Below, piece after piece: positions 1-8,211 of a stretch of DNA of 64,000 nucleotides. The translations under genes and the position numbers were made by a program. Below the pieces are notes generated by a model. It saw only the letters and a program-made list of their open reading frames with translations. It made no database searches and was not told the DNA's origin. The first letter of the stretch is position 1. Each line of letters opens with the position of its first letter. This DNA is from an uncultured Collinsella sp. (GTDB taxonomy: Bacteria; Actinomycetota; Coriobacteriia; Coriobacteriales; Coriobacteriaceae): positions 27,830 through 91,829 of the forward strand of contig UQTW01000007.1 in the NCBI GenBank assembly GCA_900544115.1. Reading direction: 5' to 3'.

Positions 1-2001
1 GAAACCCTGCGCGAGAACTATCCCCGTGAGGCCCTGTCCTGCGCACTTAATCTGCTTTCGAGCCACGACCGTCCGCGCATTATCTCGGTGCTCGGCGGCG
101 GCCCCGACGAGTCGCAGCTGCCCGAGTGCGAGCGCAGCAAATGGCGCCTGGACGAGAACTCGATGGGCCTGGCCAAGAGCCGTTTTTGGCTCGCCACGCT
201 CATGCAGATGACCTTCCCCGGCGTGCCTTCGATCTACTACGGCGACGAATACGGCCTGGAGGGTCTAACCGATCCGGGCAACCGCCGCACCCTGCCGACC
301 AAGGACCAACTGCACGACTTCGACACGCTGGCTATTGTCAAAAACGCCTCCGCCGTACGCCGCGCACTGCCGTTTATGATCGACGGCGAGATCAAGGCCT
401 TCGCGCTCAACGACGAGGTGCTGGCATACAACCGCACGGGCAGGGATGGCGAGTCCGCGACGGTTATCATTAACCGTAGTCTGCGCAATTCGCACCGCGT
501 GACGATTCCGGCGCTCGACGAATGCGCGAGTGACGTGATCAGCGGTCACGAGTGCGAGATCCACAACGGCACCGTCACGCTCGATCTGTATCCGCTGGGT
601 TCATCGATCATCTATCACCACGCCGAGCAGCGTCTGCAAGAGCCGCTCGATCATGGTGCGGGCGTTGTGTGCCATATCACCTCGGTACCGACCGATGACG
701 GCAAGCCCGGTACGATCGGCGCACCCACGCGTCGCTTTATCGACCATCTGGCCGCTATGGGCATGCGCTACTGGCAGGTCCTGCCTGTCAACCCGACGGA
801 CTTCTTCCGCTCCCCTTACGCCGGTCCTTCGGCCTTTGCAGGTAATATCGACCTGCTGCCCGAAAGCCACGAGGAGCTGGCGGCCGACTTTGAAACTTGG
901 AAGGCCCGTGGCGGCGAGGATGCCGATCCGCTGTACACCGCGTTTAAACATCGCAATGCCGATTGGCTCGAGAAGTACTGCGTCTACATGGCCGTCAAGA
1001 AATACTTTGAGGGCGAGTCGCGCCACGATTGGCCGGCAGATGTTGCGCGCTACAACGAGCACCTGATTGACGACAAGCGCTTCCACGACGAGGCCGAGCT
1101 TCAGGCGTACATGCAGTACCGCTTTGACCTAGCCTGGTGCGAGCTCATGAACTACGCGCACAAGAAGGGCATCGAGGTCATCGGCGATATTCCTATGTAC
1201 GTGTCCGACGATTCGGCAGATGCGTGGAGCGAACCCGAGAACTTCTGGCTATCCGATACCGGCAAGGCAATCGAGATCTCCGGTGCGCCGCCCGACAACT
1301 TTGCGCCCGAGGGTCAGGTGTGGGGCAACCCGACGTTCCGCTGGGACCACATGAAGCAGAACGGCTATAGCTGGTGGATGGATCGCCTACGTCGTGCGTT
1401 CTCACTTTACGACCGCGTGCGTCTGGATCACTTCTTGGGCTTCCACAGCTACTTCAGTATCCCCGCTGGCAAGGCTTGCGCCGAAGGTCGCTGGCTGGCG
1501 GGACCGGGCAAGGACCTGTTTCAGACCGCCTATGACGAGCTGGGTCCGCTCAACTTTATTGCCGAGGACCTGGGCTATTTGACGCCCGGCGTTCGCGCCA
1601 TGGCCTCGACCTGCGGCTTCCCCGGCATGGACGTGCTGGAGTTTGGCGACTACGACGTCCGTTGCGGCGTGCACCCTACGCCAGGAAAGATCCTGTATAC
1701 CTCGACGCACGACACGTCGACGCTCGCGGGTTGGTGTACGCGTTCCTTTGCGGGCGGCGACGAACCGAGCGGTGTTGAGGTGGCGGCCAAGCTGATGAGC
1801 GATGCGCTGGCAAGCGACGCTCCCCTGGTGATGATGCCGCTGCAGGATGTCCTGGGGCTGGGCGACGACGCGCGCATGAACGTACCGGGCGTGGCCACGG
1901 GCAACTGGACCTGGCAGGCTGACGAAACCGATGTTGCGGCCGCCGAGGGCAAAACTTCGCAGCTCCTGCGCAACACCCATAGATTCTGGGGCGAAGCGTG
2001 A
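1..2001 (+). CDS. malQ: GH13 alpha-amylase-type / GH77 4-alpha-glucanotransferase fusion (5' end missing)
   Basis: The reading frame is already open at base 1 and ends at TGA 1999-2001, so the start lies outside the window. The first roughly 200 codons are the end of a GH13 (alpha-amylase/neopullulanase) domain: they carry the region IV motif SSHDRPR, then YYGDEYGLEG and a beta-sandwich tail. From about base 640 the protein continues as a full GH77 amylomaltase. Visible GH77 landmarks are SPYAGPSAFAGN, the nucleophile strand VRLDHFLGFHSYF, the acid/base strand FIAEDLGYLTPGVR and TSTHDTSTLAGW. GH77 enzymes transfer alpha-1,4-glucan segments between maltodextrins; the GH13 part would hydrolyse or rearrange related glucans. 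Fusion in one chain suggests cytoplasmic maltodextrin or glycogen use. The family assignment is secure; the substrate preference of the GH13 half is not visible. Confidence 0.9.
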   Translation, partial: ETLRENYPREALSCALNLLSSHDRPRIISVLGGGPDESQLPECERSKWRLDENSMGLAKSRFWLATLMQMTFPGVPSIYYGDEYGLEGLTDPGNRRTLPTKDQLHDFDTLAIVKNASAVRRALPFMIDGEIKAFALNDEVLAYNRTGRDGESATVIINRSLRNSHRVTIPALDECASDVISGHECEIHNGTVTLDLYPLGSSIIYHHAEQRLQEPLDHGAGVVCHITSVPTDDGKPGTIGAPTRRFIDHLAAMGMRYWQVLPVNPTDFFRSPYAGPSAFAGNIDLLPESHEELAADFETWKARGGEDADPLYTAFKHRNADWLEKYCVYMAVKKYFEGESRHDWPADVARYNEHLIDDKRFHDEAELQAYMQYRFDLAWCELMNYAHKKGIEVIGDIPMYVSDDSADAWSEPENFWLSDTGKAIEISGAPPDNFAPEGQVWGNPTFRWDHMKQNGYSWWMDRLRRAFSLYDRVRLDHFLGFHSYFSIPAGKACAEGRWLAGPGKDLFQTAYDELGPLNFIAEDLGYLTPGVRAMASTCGFPGMDVLEFGDYDVRCGVHPTPGKILYTSTHDTSTLAGWCTRSFAGGDEPSGVEVAAKLMSDALASDAPLVMMPLQDVLGLGDDARMNVPGVATGNWTWQADETDVAAAEGKTSQLLRNTHRFWGEA

Positions 2002-2045
2002 TAAAACCCCCGATATAGGGTACAGTTACAGCTGTTTGAATTTTT

Positions 2046-2070
2046 GCGGGCAGAGCGATCTGCCCGCTTT
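2046..2070 (+). terminator. Intrinsic terminator after the GH13-GH77 gene
   Basis: A 9-bp perfect stem (2046-2054 with 2059-2067) with a GCGA tetraloop is followed by only a short T run (TTT). It lies between the glucan enzyme and the FmdB gene and probably ends or attenuates the upstream transcript. Confidence 0.6.
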
Positions 2071-2089
2071 GTGCTGAAAAGGAAGTATT

Positions 2090-2326
2090 ATGGCGCGCTA
2101 CGATTACAAGTGCTCGAGCTGCGGCAACGTGTTCGAGGTTGAGCATCCCATGTCCGAGACCCCCGAGGTCCTATGCCCGAGCTGCGGTGCCCCGGCGGTC
2201 AAGACGTTCTCGGCCAGCGGTATTAAATTTGAGGGCAGCGGTTTCTACAACACCGACCAGCGAAGCGGTGGCTCCAGCACCAGCGCCACAAACGGCTGCT
2301 GCGCCAACTGCCCGCACAGCCACTAG
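2090..2326 (+). CDS. FmdB-family putative regulatory zinc-ribbon protein
   Basis: A 78-residue protein beginning MARYDYKCSSCGNVFE, with two CxxC pairs (CSSC near residue 8 and CPSC near residue 28) spaced as in the FmdB/CxxC_CxxC_SSSS zinc-ribbon family, and a Gly/Ser-rich tail. These small proteins are annotated as putative regulators after FmdB of Methylophilus; their biochemical role is not established. The start is supported by AAGGAAG placed about 5 bases before ATG. It stands alone between two hairpins, so it is probably its own transcription unit. The extra cysteines near the C-terminus (CCANC) could extend the metal site. Confidence 0.85.
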   Translation: MARYDYKCSSCGNVFEVEHPMSETPEVLCPSCGAPAVKTFSASGIKFEGSGFYNTDQRSGGSSTSATNGCCANCPHSH

Positions 2327-2332
2327 AAACCA

Positions 2333-2373
2333 ATCAGCCCCGCGCCAACACCAATCGCGGGGCTGATTCTTTA
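2333..2373 (+). terminator. Intrinsic terminator after the FmdB gene
   Basis: A 12-bp perfect stem (2333-2344 with 2356-2367) is followed by TTCTTT. It starts 6 bases after the FmdB stop codon. Confidence 0.85.
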
Positions 2374-2393
2374 GCTGCCCAGGTTTCCTTATG

Positions 2394-2460
2394 AGTTGCG
2401 GTGAAATAAGGACTGTTTGGCGGGCAGAAGCCGCTATTCAATCCCTATTTCACCGCAACT
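2394..2460. repeat. Dispersed palindromic element, copy 1
   Basis: Imperfect 20-base arms (2394-2413 and 2441-2460, 18 of 20 matching) that read AGTTGCGGTGAAATA outward in. The same arm sequence recurs at 18641-18709. The element ends 6 bases from the rsmB stop codon, so it may also act as the rsmB transcript end. Confidence 0.85.
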
Positions 2461-2466
2461 TAGTCG

Positions 2467-3867
2467 TTACTTGTGGACCAGGCGGGCGCAGAAGTGGCCG
2501 TCGTAGGAGTCAGCGTTTACCGGCACGCTTTGGAAGAGGCCACGGTCGTTTTGACGGACGGCTACCAGCTTCTTGGCCTGCTCGAAATCGGGCAGTTGCA
2601 GGATCTGCGCCTCGGAGAGCGGCTCCAGGCTAAAACCGGTACCCTCGGGAGAGTTTAGGAAAGCATCCACGACCTGCGTGTTCTCTTCGTCAAAGACCGA
2701 GCACGTCGCATAGATGAGCTCGCCGCCAGTAGCCACGCGCGCGGCAGCCTCTTTGAGCATCGTCAGCTGCAGTTTGGGCAGCTCAACCGTCACATCCTTT
2801 TCGGTCAGACGCCACGGAATCTCGGGATGACGGCGCATAGTGCCGGTGCCAGAGCACGGCACGTCGATAAAGACCGTGTCGAACTTAACCGGCTCGCCAA
2901 GCATGGCATCAAATGATGTGAGCACCTCATCAAGCTCGCAAGCATCACCCGAAACCGTACGAACGCCCTGAATGCCGGCCTTATGCAGGCGAGCGAGATT
3001 CAGATCACACTTGCGATCATGCAGATCGAGCGCCGTATGCTGACGCTCATAGCCCGCACGCTTGGCCTGGCACATCATCACATAGGTCTTGGTGCCACGA
3101 CCAGCACCAATCTCAAGGCAGCTACCAGGGCGCGTGGCAGCTGTGGCGATAAGTTGCGCGTTGAGATCAGATGCCACCGCGGCAGCACGCTCAAACACAC
3201 CCGAAGCAACGGTAACCTGGGCATCAACCGGGGCATGGCAGCCCGGGAACACGGGTGCCACAAACTGCGAAATATACGGATCGAGCTTAGTCGCAAAGGC
3301 GTTCTCATGCAGGGCCAGCGGCGCGGGGGCCAGATTGCCGGCAAAGTTAAGCGCACCCTCGGGCGTGTCAAACGACGCCATAATGCGAGCGCACAGCCAG
3401 CGAGGAAGACCCATAAGGCGCGACAGACGAACCAAGCGTCGCTCGGACTCATCCATGTCGGATGCCGTGGCAAAGTCCTCAACATTGTCCGCAACCTTAT
3501 GCAGTACAGCATTGGCCAAGCCGGCGGCGGACTTAGCACCGCAACGAACCAGTTCAACACCCTGACTTACGGCAACACGGCCCGGCGTATGCAGGTAGAG
3601 CATCTCGAAGGCCGAGATACGAAGCGCCATGCGAACGCGCGGCGCAACCTTTTTGGGCTTATCGAGAAACTGATCGAGCAGCTCGTCCAAAACACCCTGC
3701 GTGGCGGCAACACCGAGCGCCAAGCGAGCGGCAAACGCAGAATCGCGCTGGTCAATGGCCTTGGCGGAAGCACGGGAAGACAACACGTCGCGCGCATACA
3801 TGCCACGGCGATCGGCCTCCATCAGCACATCGAGCGCAAGCTTGCGCGCGGGAGACAGCTTGCTCAT
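2467..3867 (-). CDS. rsmB: 16S rRNA m5C967 methyltransferase RsmB
   Basis: A 466-residue SAM-dependent RNA methyltransferase that methylates C5 of a cytosine in 16S rRNA. The N-terminal ~140 residues are the NusB-like RNA-binding domain. The Rossmann methyltransferase domain follows, with the SAM loop LEIGAGRGTK near residues 251-260, the DVPCSGTG motif with the product-release Cys near 338, and the YATCSVF motif with the catalytic Cys near 389. The start was chosen at ATG 3867, because it overlaps the fmt stop as ATGA and gives the usual N-terminus MSKLSPARKLA; longer upstream in-frame extensions run into fmt. It is the last gene of the priA-def-fmt-rsmB run, so translation is probably coupled to fmt. 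Confidence 0.95.
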   Translation of the reverse strand: MSKLSPARKLALDVLMEADRRGMYARDVLSSRASAKAIDQRDSAFAARLALGVAATQGVLDELLDQFLDKPKKVAPRVRMALRISAFEMLYLHTPGRVAVSQGVELVRCGAKSAAGLANAVLHKVADNVEDFATASDMDESERRLVRLSRLMGLPRWLCARIMASFDTPEGALNFAGNLAPAPLALHENAFATKLDPYISQFVAPVFPGCHAPVDAQVTVASGVFERAAAVASDLNAQLIATAATRPGSCLEIGAGRGTKTYVMMCQAKRAGYERQHTALDLHDRKCDLNLARLHKAGIQGVRTVSGDACELDEVLTSFDAMLGEPVKFDTVFIDVPCSGTGTMRRHPEIPWRLTEKDVTVELPKLQLTMLKEAAARVATGGELIYATCSVFDEENTQVVDAFLNSPEGTGFSLEPLSEAQILQLPDFEQAKKLVAVRQNDRGLFQSVPVNADSYDGHFCARLVHK

Positions 3868-4784
3868 GACAAAACACCCCACGAAAGATCGGCACCCTGC
3901 AGGCCAGCAGCCCAAGCAGAAGCGACCATAGCACGCTTGCCATCAGGCTTAACCTCGAGCAACTCAACCGAGCCATCGGAAAGGCCAAGGTAAACACGCT
4001 TAGCCTGAACGAGAACCTGACCCTCGCCAAGCGACACATCAGCCGCCGCAGCATCGAGCACACGCACGGTCTTGCCGGCAATCACGCAACGAGCAGGCGC
4101 GGTATCGGATGAGGCCAGCACATGACGCACGCAATCAAGCGCCGACATTTGCGGATCCAAGCGCATCTCCTGCTTAGAAATCTTGGCAGCATGGGTAACG
4201 AGCGCCTCGTCCTGTTCGATCCACACGGCGATGCCATCGGCAAGAGAAGGAAGCATATCGGCAAGCAGTTTGCCGCCGAGCTCAGCGAGCTCCATAGTCA
4301 GCGCCTCGGCATGCTTACCGGCAACCGAGGTCGAGGCCTGCGCACAATAGGCGCCGGTATCCACGCCATGCCCAATGCGCATAATAGAAACGCCGGCGAC
4401 CTCGTCACCAGCAAGAATGGCACGCTGAATAGGAGCAGCCCCACGCCAACGAGGCAGCAGCGAAGCATGAACATTCACAATACCAAGCGGCGCCATATGC
4501 AGCACCTCATCGGGCAAAATGCAGCCATAAGCAGCTACACAGAAAATGTCAGCCCGGGCAGCCTGAAGTGCCTCAACAACCTCAGGCGTCATACGATTTG
4601 CCTCAACAACCGGCAACCCCAGCTCAAGCGCCTTAGCCTTAACAGGAGACGGCTCAAGCTTCTTACCACGCCCACGAACAGCATCGGGACGAGTAACAAC
4701 AAGCGCAATCTCATTCCCAGCCTCCACAAGCGAAGTCAGCGAAGGCACAGCAAAATCAGGCGTACCCATAAACACAATACGCAT
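3864..4784 (-). CDS. fmt: Methionyl-tRNA formyltransferase
   Basis: A 306-residue enzyme that formylates initiator Met-tRNA from 10-formyltetrahydrofolate. The N-terminus MRIVFMGTPDFAVPSL and the folate/formyl-transfer signature HASLLPRWRGAAPIQ near residues 108-122 are typical, followed by a smaller C-terminal OB-like tRNA-binding domain. Length matches the family (about 310). The ribosome site GAGGAG lies 7-8 bases before ATG. It functions with the neighbouring peptide deformylase, which removes the formyl group after translation, and overlaps rsmB by 4 bases. Confidence 0.97.
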   Translation of the reverse strand: MRIVFMGTPDFAVPSLTSLVEAGNEIALVVTRPDAVRGRGKKLEPSPVKAKALELGLPVVEANRMTPEVVEALQAARADIFCVAAYGCILPDEVLHMAPLGIVNVHASLLPRWRGAAPIQRAILAGDEVAGVSIMRIGHGVDTGAYCAQASTSVAGKHAEALTMELAELGGKLLADMLPSLADGIAVWIEQDEALVTHAAKISKQEMRLDPQMSALDCVRHVLASSDTAPARCVIAGKTVRVLDAAAADVSLGEGQVLVQAKRVYLGLSDGSVELLEVKPDGKRAMVASAWAAGLQGADLSWGVLS

Positions 4785-4843
4785 AAAGAACGTCTCCTCT
4801 CAACCAAAGCCGAGACGGCTACAAAGAACAGCGGAAAGCCAAG

Positions 4844-4957
4844 TCACCAGCCCATCCGCAATAACATTTCAACAAGAACAAATATACCCAAAACCAAAGA
4901 AAGAGCCGCAATAAAAGCAGCTCTTTCAGCAAAGCACCTATCAGCGAAGACGCCCAT
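4844..4957 (-). CDS. Possible small single-pass membrane protein between def and fmt
   Basis: A 37-codon frame starting MGVFADRCF and containing one clear hydrophobic helix (AAFIAALSLVLGIFVLVEML) close to the C-terminus. It begins 34 bases after the def stop and ends 59 bases before fmt, in the same direction, filling an otherwise empty 200-base gap. The ribosome site is poor (CCAGGG next to ATG), and the frame is also open upstream into def, so coding is uncertain. No family is recognised. A conserved frame in related genomes would decide. Confidence 0.35.
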   Translation of the reverse strand: MGVFADRCFAERAAFIAALSLVLGIFVLVEMLLRMGW

Positions 4958-4991
4958 CCCTGGCCCGACGGCACCCCGGGGACGGTGGGAC

Positions 4992-5528
4992 CTACTCCGT
5001 CTCGCCCGGTCGAGCGCCGCGGGCCAGGGCGTCCTGGTACTCCTTGACGGCCTTGAGCCTCTGCATGGGCTTAAGGCGCTCGAACATGGTGTTGCCGTGC
5101 AGGTGGTCGATCTCGTGCTGCAGGCACACGCAGAACAGATCGCCCGAGGCCTCATAACGAATCAGGTTGGCGTCCAGATCATACGCCTCGACGACGACAT
5201 GGTCGGGACGCTCAATCTCGCAGCTAATCCCGGGGATAGACAGGCAGCCCTCGCTAAACGGCACCAAATGGTCACTCTGCTCAACAATGACAGGGTTGAT
5301 GAGCACGTACGGGTCGTAGTCGTTCTTGTCGCTGTAGTCGCAGTCGATGGTGACGAGCTGAATAAGCTCGCCGATCTGCGGAGCAGCCAGGCCGCAGCCG
5401 CCGTTCTCGAACATCATCTTCTTCATCTTCTCGGCAAGCGCCTCGATCGCCGGGGTGATCTCCTCGATGACGGCGCACTCCTGGCGCAAACGAGGGTCGG
5501 GCGACAGTACGATTCCGTTGGCTTCCAT
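4992..5528 (-). CDS. def: Peptide deformylase
   Basis: A 178-residue metallo-amidase that removes the N-formyl group from new proteins. All three motifs are present: GCGLAAPQIG at residues 44-53, EGCLS at 93-97 with the metal Cys, and HEIDH at 138-142 with the two metal His and the catalytic Glu. Two ATG codons are in frame; the second (5528) was chosen because GAAAGG sits 6 bases before it, but directly abuts the first. It follows priA by about 18 bases and precedes fmt in the usual formylation/deformylation context. Confidence 0.96.
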   Translation of the reverse strand: MEANGIVLSPDPRLRQECAVIEEITPAIEALAEKMKKMMFENGGCGLAAPQIGELIQLVTIDCDYSDKNDYDPYVLINPVIVEQSDHLVPFSEGCLSIPGISCEIERPDHVVVEAYDLDANLIRYEASGDLFCVCLQHEIDHLHGNTMFERLKPMQRLKAVKEYQDALARGARPGETE

Positions 5529-5546
5529 GGCCATCCTTTCAGGTTG

Positions 5547-8000
5547 TTACATCAAATCATAGGCGTCGACGTCAACGCTCACGCTCACGCCGCGCACGGA
5601 GCCCACCTCTTTGAGGCAGGCGTCGATATCATCAGAGACATGGTACCCCACGGGCGACTTCACAAGCAGATGGAAGCGGTAACGGTCCTTGGCTCTCTCG
5701 ATTACACACGAAGCCGGGCCCAGCACCTGCGGCACGGCACTCCCTGCCCGCAAAAAATCGGGCGCGGCGGCATGCCAGCGACGCTTGAGGAGCTTGGCGA
5801 TGCGGCCGATGTAGTCTTGCGCGTCGTCTCGGTTCGCCGACCACACCAAAATGTTGACCAGACGCACGAACGGTGGATACAGGGCGTCGCGGCGCTGGTC
5901 CAGGTCGTAGTCGGTAAAGATCGAACGGTCGTGCTTAGCGACGGCGCGAATGACCGGATCCTCGGGCAGGTAGGTCTGGATGATCACCTCACCGGGACGA
6001 TCGCCGCGACCGGCACGGCCGGCGACCTGCTCCAGTAAATCGTAGGCGCGCTCCCCTGCGCGGAAATCGGGCAGCTTGAGGGCGAAGTCGGCATTGACCA
6101 CGCCCACGAGCGTGACCTCGGGAAAATCGAGACCTTTAGCGATCATCTGGGTACCCAGCAACACGGCGCAATCCGCCGCATCGAACTGCTCGAGCAGCTT
6201 TTTGTGCGCATCCTTGCCACACGTGGAATCGGCATCCATGCGAATGATGGCAACGTCCTCGGGAAGCAACTGGTGCAGAGCGTCCTCGATCTGCTGCGTG
6301 CCCAGGCCCATTTTTGCCAGGTAGCGACTGCCACATTTGGGGCAACGGCTCGTGGGCGCGGGATACGGCCGCACGCGCCAAGACGAACCGCATGTGTGAC
6401 ACTGCAGCGTGTGTGTGCGCTCGTGATACGTAAGCGCTGTGGAGCAGTGGTTGCAGGTGGGGACGCAGCCGCACTCGCGGCACATCAGGAATGGCGCAAA
6501 GCCACGGCGGTTATGCAGCAACACGGCCTTCTCGCGGCGCCCGACCACACGCTCCAATCCCTCCATCAAGGGTTTTGAGAACATGGAGCGGCTGCCGTGC
6601 GAGAACTCGCGACGCAGGTCAGCAATGCGGACCGTAGGCAGCACGGCGTGTCCGGGGCGCTCGGGCATCTCGACACGCGTCCAGGTGGCACCGTTATACA
6701 TGCCGCGGCGGCAGCGGTCGAGGGCCTCGGCAGAAGGCGTGGCCGACCCCAGCACGAGCGGGCAGCGATAGCGGCGCGCCATCTCGGCTGCCACCTCGCG
6801 CGCATGGTAGCGCGGACTGGACCCCTGCTTGTAGCTGGTCTCGTGCTCCTCGTCAATGATGATGAGGCCCAGGTCGTCAAGCGGGCAAAAGAGCGCCGAA
6901 CGTGCGCCGACGACCACGCGGGCCGCACCGCTGGCAACCATATCCCACTGGTCCAGGCGCTCGCCGGCCGAAAGCCGCGAATGGAACACGGCGACCGTCT
7001 CGCCAAAGCGCGAACGGAAGCGGCCGACGGTCTGGGCCGTCAGCGAAATCTCGGGCACCAGCACGCAGGCCGAGCGACCGGCTGCAAGCACACGCTCAAT
7101 GGCGGAGAGGTAAACCTCGGTTTTGCCGGAGCCGGTGACGCCGTCGACCAACACCACGTCGCCATGAGCGTCCAGACGGGCGCGCTCAATCTGCGCGAGC
7201 GCCTGTTGCTGGCCGTTGGTAAGGGAGACCGGCGCCTTGCCGCTTGCCGAGGACAGCGTGGTCTGCTCGCTGCAGCCACGCCACGCACGGCGTTCCTCCA
7301 CCACCACGACGCCGCGCTTTTTGAGCGCCTTGATGGTCGCCGACATGCTGTTATAGAGAAGGTTGAGGTCGCGCGTCGTGACCGGGCCGCACCGGAGCGC
7401 CTCGATGAGTTGGCGCTGGCGGACCGCGGTCTTGGGCGGCGTATAGTCAAAGCCTTCGGGCGTAAGCATCACCCAACGGTTTTGGATAGGCTTGACGGCG
7501 GGGCGCTCAACCGACCATGCGCCGTCATCGCCCTTAACGACGCGCGGACTGCCGCCCGGGGGCAGGAACAGGCGCAGGCACTCGGAAAGCGTCGCGACAT
7601 ACTCGCGGCTCATCCAACGTGCGATGCGGGCAGCCTCGGCGGTAAAGAGGGGTTTGCTGAGGATGGCTTCGATGGCTTTAATGCGCGCGGGGTCGAGGGC
7701 ATTGTAGCCCTGTAGGTCGCTCAGCTCAGGCGCAATGTCGACGATATAGCCCGCGGCCGCACGGTTACCAAAGTGGACCAGGACCGTGGATCCGATCTGC
7801 GCCTCGTTGGCAAGGGACTCAGGGATGCCGTAAGCAAACGGATCCGACAGCGCACGGGTGGGGATGTCGAGGACCACGCTCGCGTAGGCGGCAGGGGGCT
7901 CGGGCGCAGGCTTAGACTGAGCCGAGGCAGCGGCAGGCTTGGGCTTCACCGGAGCTTCCTCCGGTTCCGGCGAACCAAACAGCGACAGTTGTTGAGCCAT
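5547..8000 (-). CDS. priA: Primosomal protein N' (replication restart helicase PriA)
   Basis: An 817-residue superfamily 2 DNA helicase that reloads the replisome at stalled forks. Visible parts: an N-terminal DNA-binding domain after an Ala/Pro/Lys-rich segment (residues 15-38), Walker A GVTGSGKT at 287-294, the DEEH box at 383-386, an insertion with eight zinc Cys in CxxC pairs between about 507 and 556, and helicase motifs ending QVAGRAGRG. Length is slightly above the E. coli enzyme (732) because of the N-terminal linker. The start ATG 8000 follows AGAGGTGG. It heads the priA-def-fmt-rsmB run. Confidence 0.96.
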   Translation of the reverse strand: MAQQLSLFGSPEPEEAPVKPKPAAASAQSKPAPEPPAAYASVVLDIPTRALSDPFAYGIPESLANEAQIGSTVLVHFGNRAAAGYIVDIAPELSDLQGYNALDPARIKAIEAILSKPLFTAEAARIARWMSREYVATLSECLRLFLPPGGSPRVVKGDDGAWSVERPAVKPIQNRWVMLTPEGFDYTPPKTAVRQRQLIEALRCGPVTTRDLNLLYNSMSATIKALKKRGVVVVEERRAWRGCSEQTTLSSASGKAPVSLTNGQQQALAQIERARLDAHGDVVLVDGVTGSGKTEVYLSAIERVLAAGRSACVLVPEISLTAQTVGRFRSRFGETVAVFHSRLSAGERLDQWDMVASGAARVVVGARSALFCPLDDLGLIIIDEEHETSYKQGSSPRYHAREVAAEMARRYRCPLVLGSATPSAEALDRCRRGMYNGATWTRVEMPERPGHAVLPTVRIADLRREFSHGSRSMFSKPLMEGLERVVGRREKAVLLHNRRGFAPFLMCRECGCVPTCNHCSTALTYHERTHTLQCHTCGSSWRVRPYPAPTSRCPKCGSRYLAKMGLGTQQIEDALHQLLPEDVAIIRMDADSTCGKDAHKKLLEQFDAADCAVLLGTQMIAKGLDFPEVTLVGVVNADFALKLPDFRAGERAYDLLEQVAGRAGRGDRPGEVIIQTYLPEDPVIRAVAKHDRSIFTDYDLDQRRDALYPPFVRLVNILVWSANRDDAQDYIGRIAKLLKRRWHAAAPDFLRAGSAVPQVLGPASCVIERAKDRYRFHLLVKSPVGYHVSDDIDACLKEVGSVRGVSVSVDVDAYDLM

Positions 8001-8032
8001 ACACCACCTCTAACGAACGGACCTGAAAGGGG

Positions 8033-8134
8033 TGGGACAAAATAATCAGTAGAGTTTGTCCCATGGCCGATACGAGTGTCGAGCTCGTTGCGTCACTCGA
8101 ACATGGGACAAACACTACTGATTATTTTGTCCCA
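8033..8134. repeat. 102-bp nested hairpin between priA and gltX
   Basis: Outer arms 8033-8065 and 8102-8134 are 33 bases each with a single mismatch and begin TGGGACAAAATAATCAGTAG. The arms themselves contain internal GGGACAAA...TTTGTCCC pairs, and the central 36 bases hold a smaller CGAGTG/CACTCG stem. It starts 32 bases upstream of the priA start, within the promoter region of the priA operon, and lies past the gltX terminator. Confidence 0.9.
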
Positions 8135-8154
8135 GCAACCCACTCATCGGTACA

Positions 8155-8188
8155 GAAACAAGAGCCCCGCTCGGGGTGAACGGGGCTC
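8155..8188 (-). terminator. Intrinsic terminator after gltX
   Basis: Perfect 8-bp GC stem (8162-8169 with 8181-8188), followed on the minus strand by TTGTTTC. It begins 24 bases past the gltX stop codon. Confidence 0.8.
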
Positions 8189-8211
8189 GGATACAAACGT
8201 TTGCGCAGCGA

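Noticed and set aside
4122..6038. 638-codon open frame on the plus strand
   Set aside because: Runs antisense through fmt, def and priA, all of which are firmly identified.
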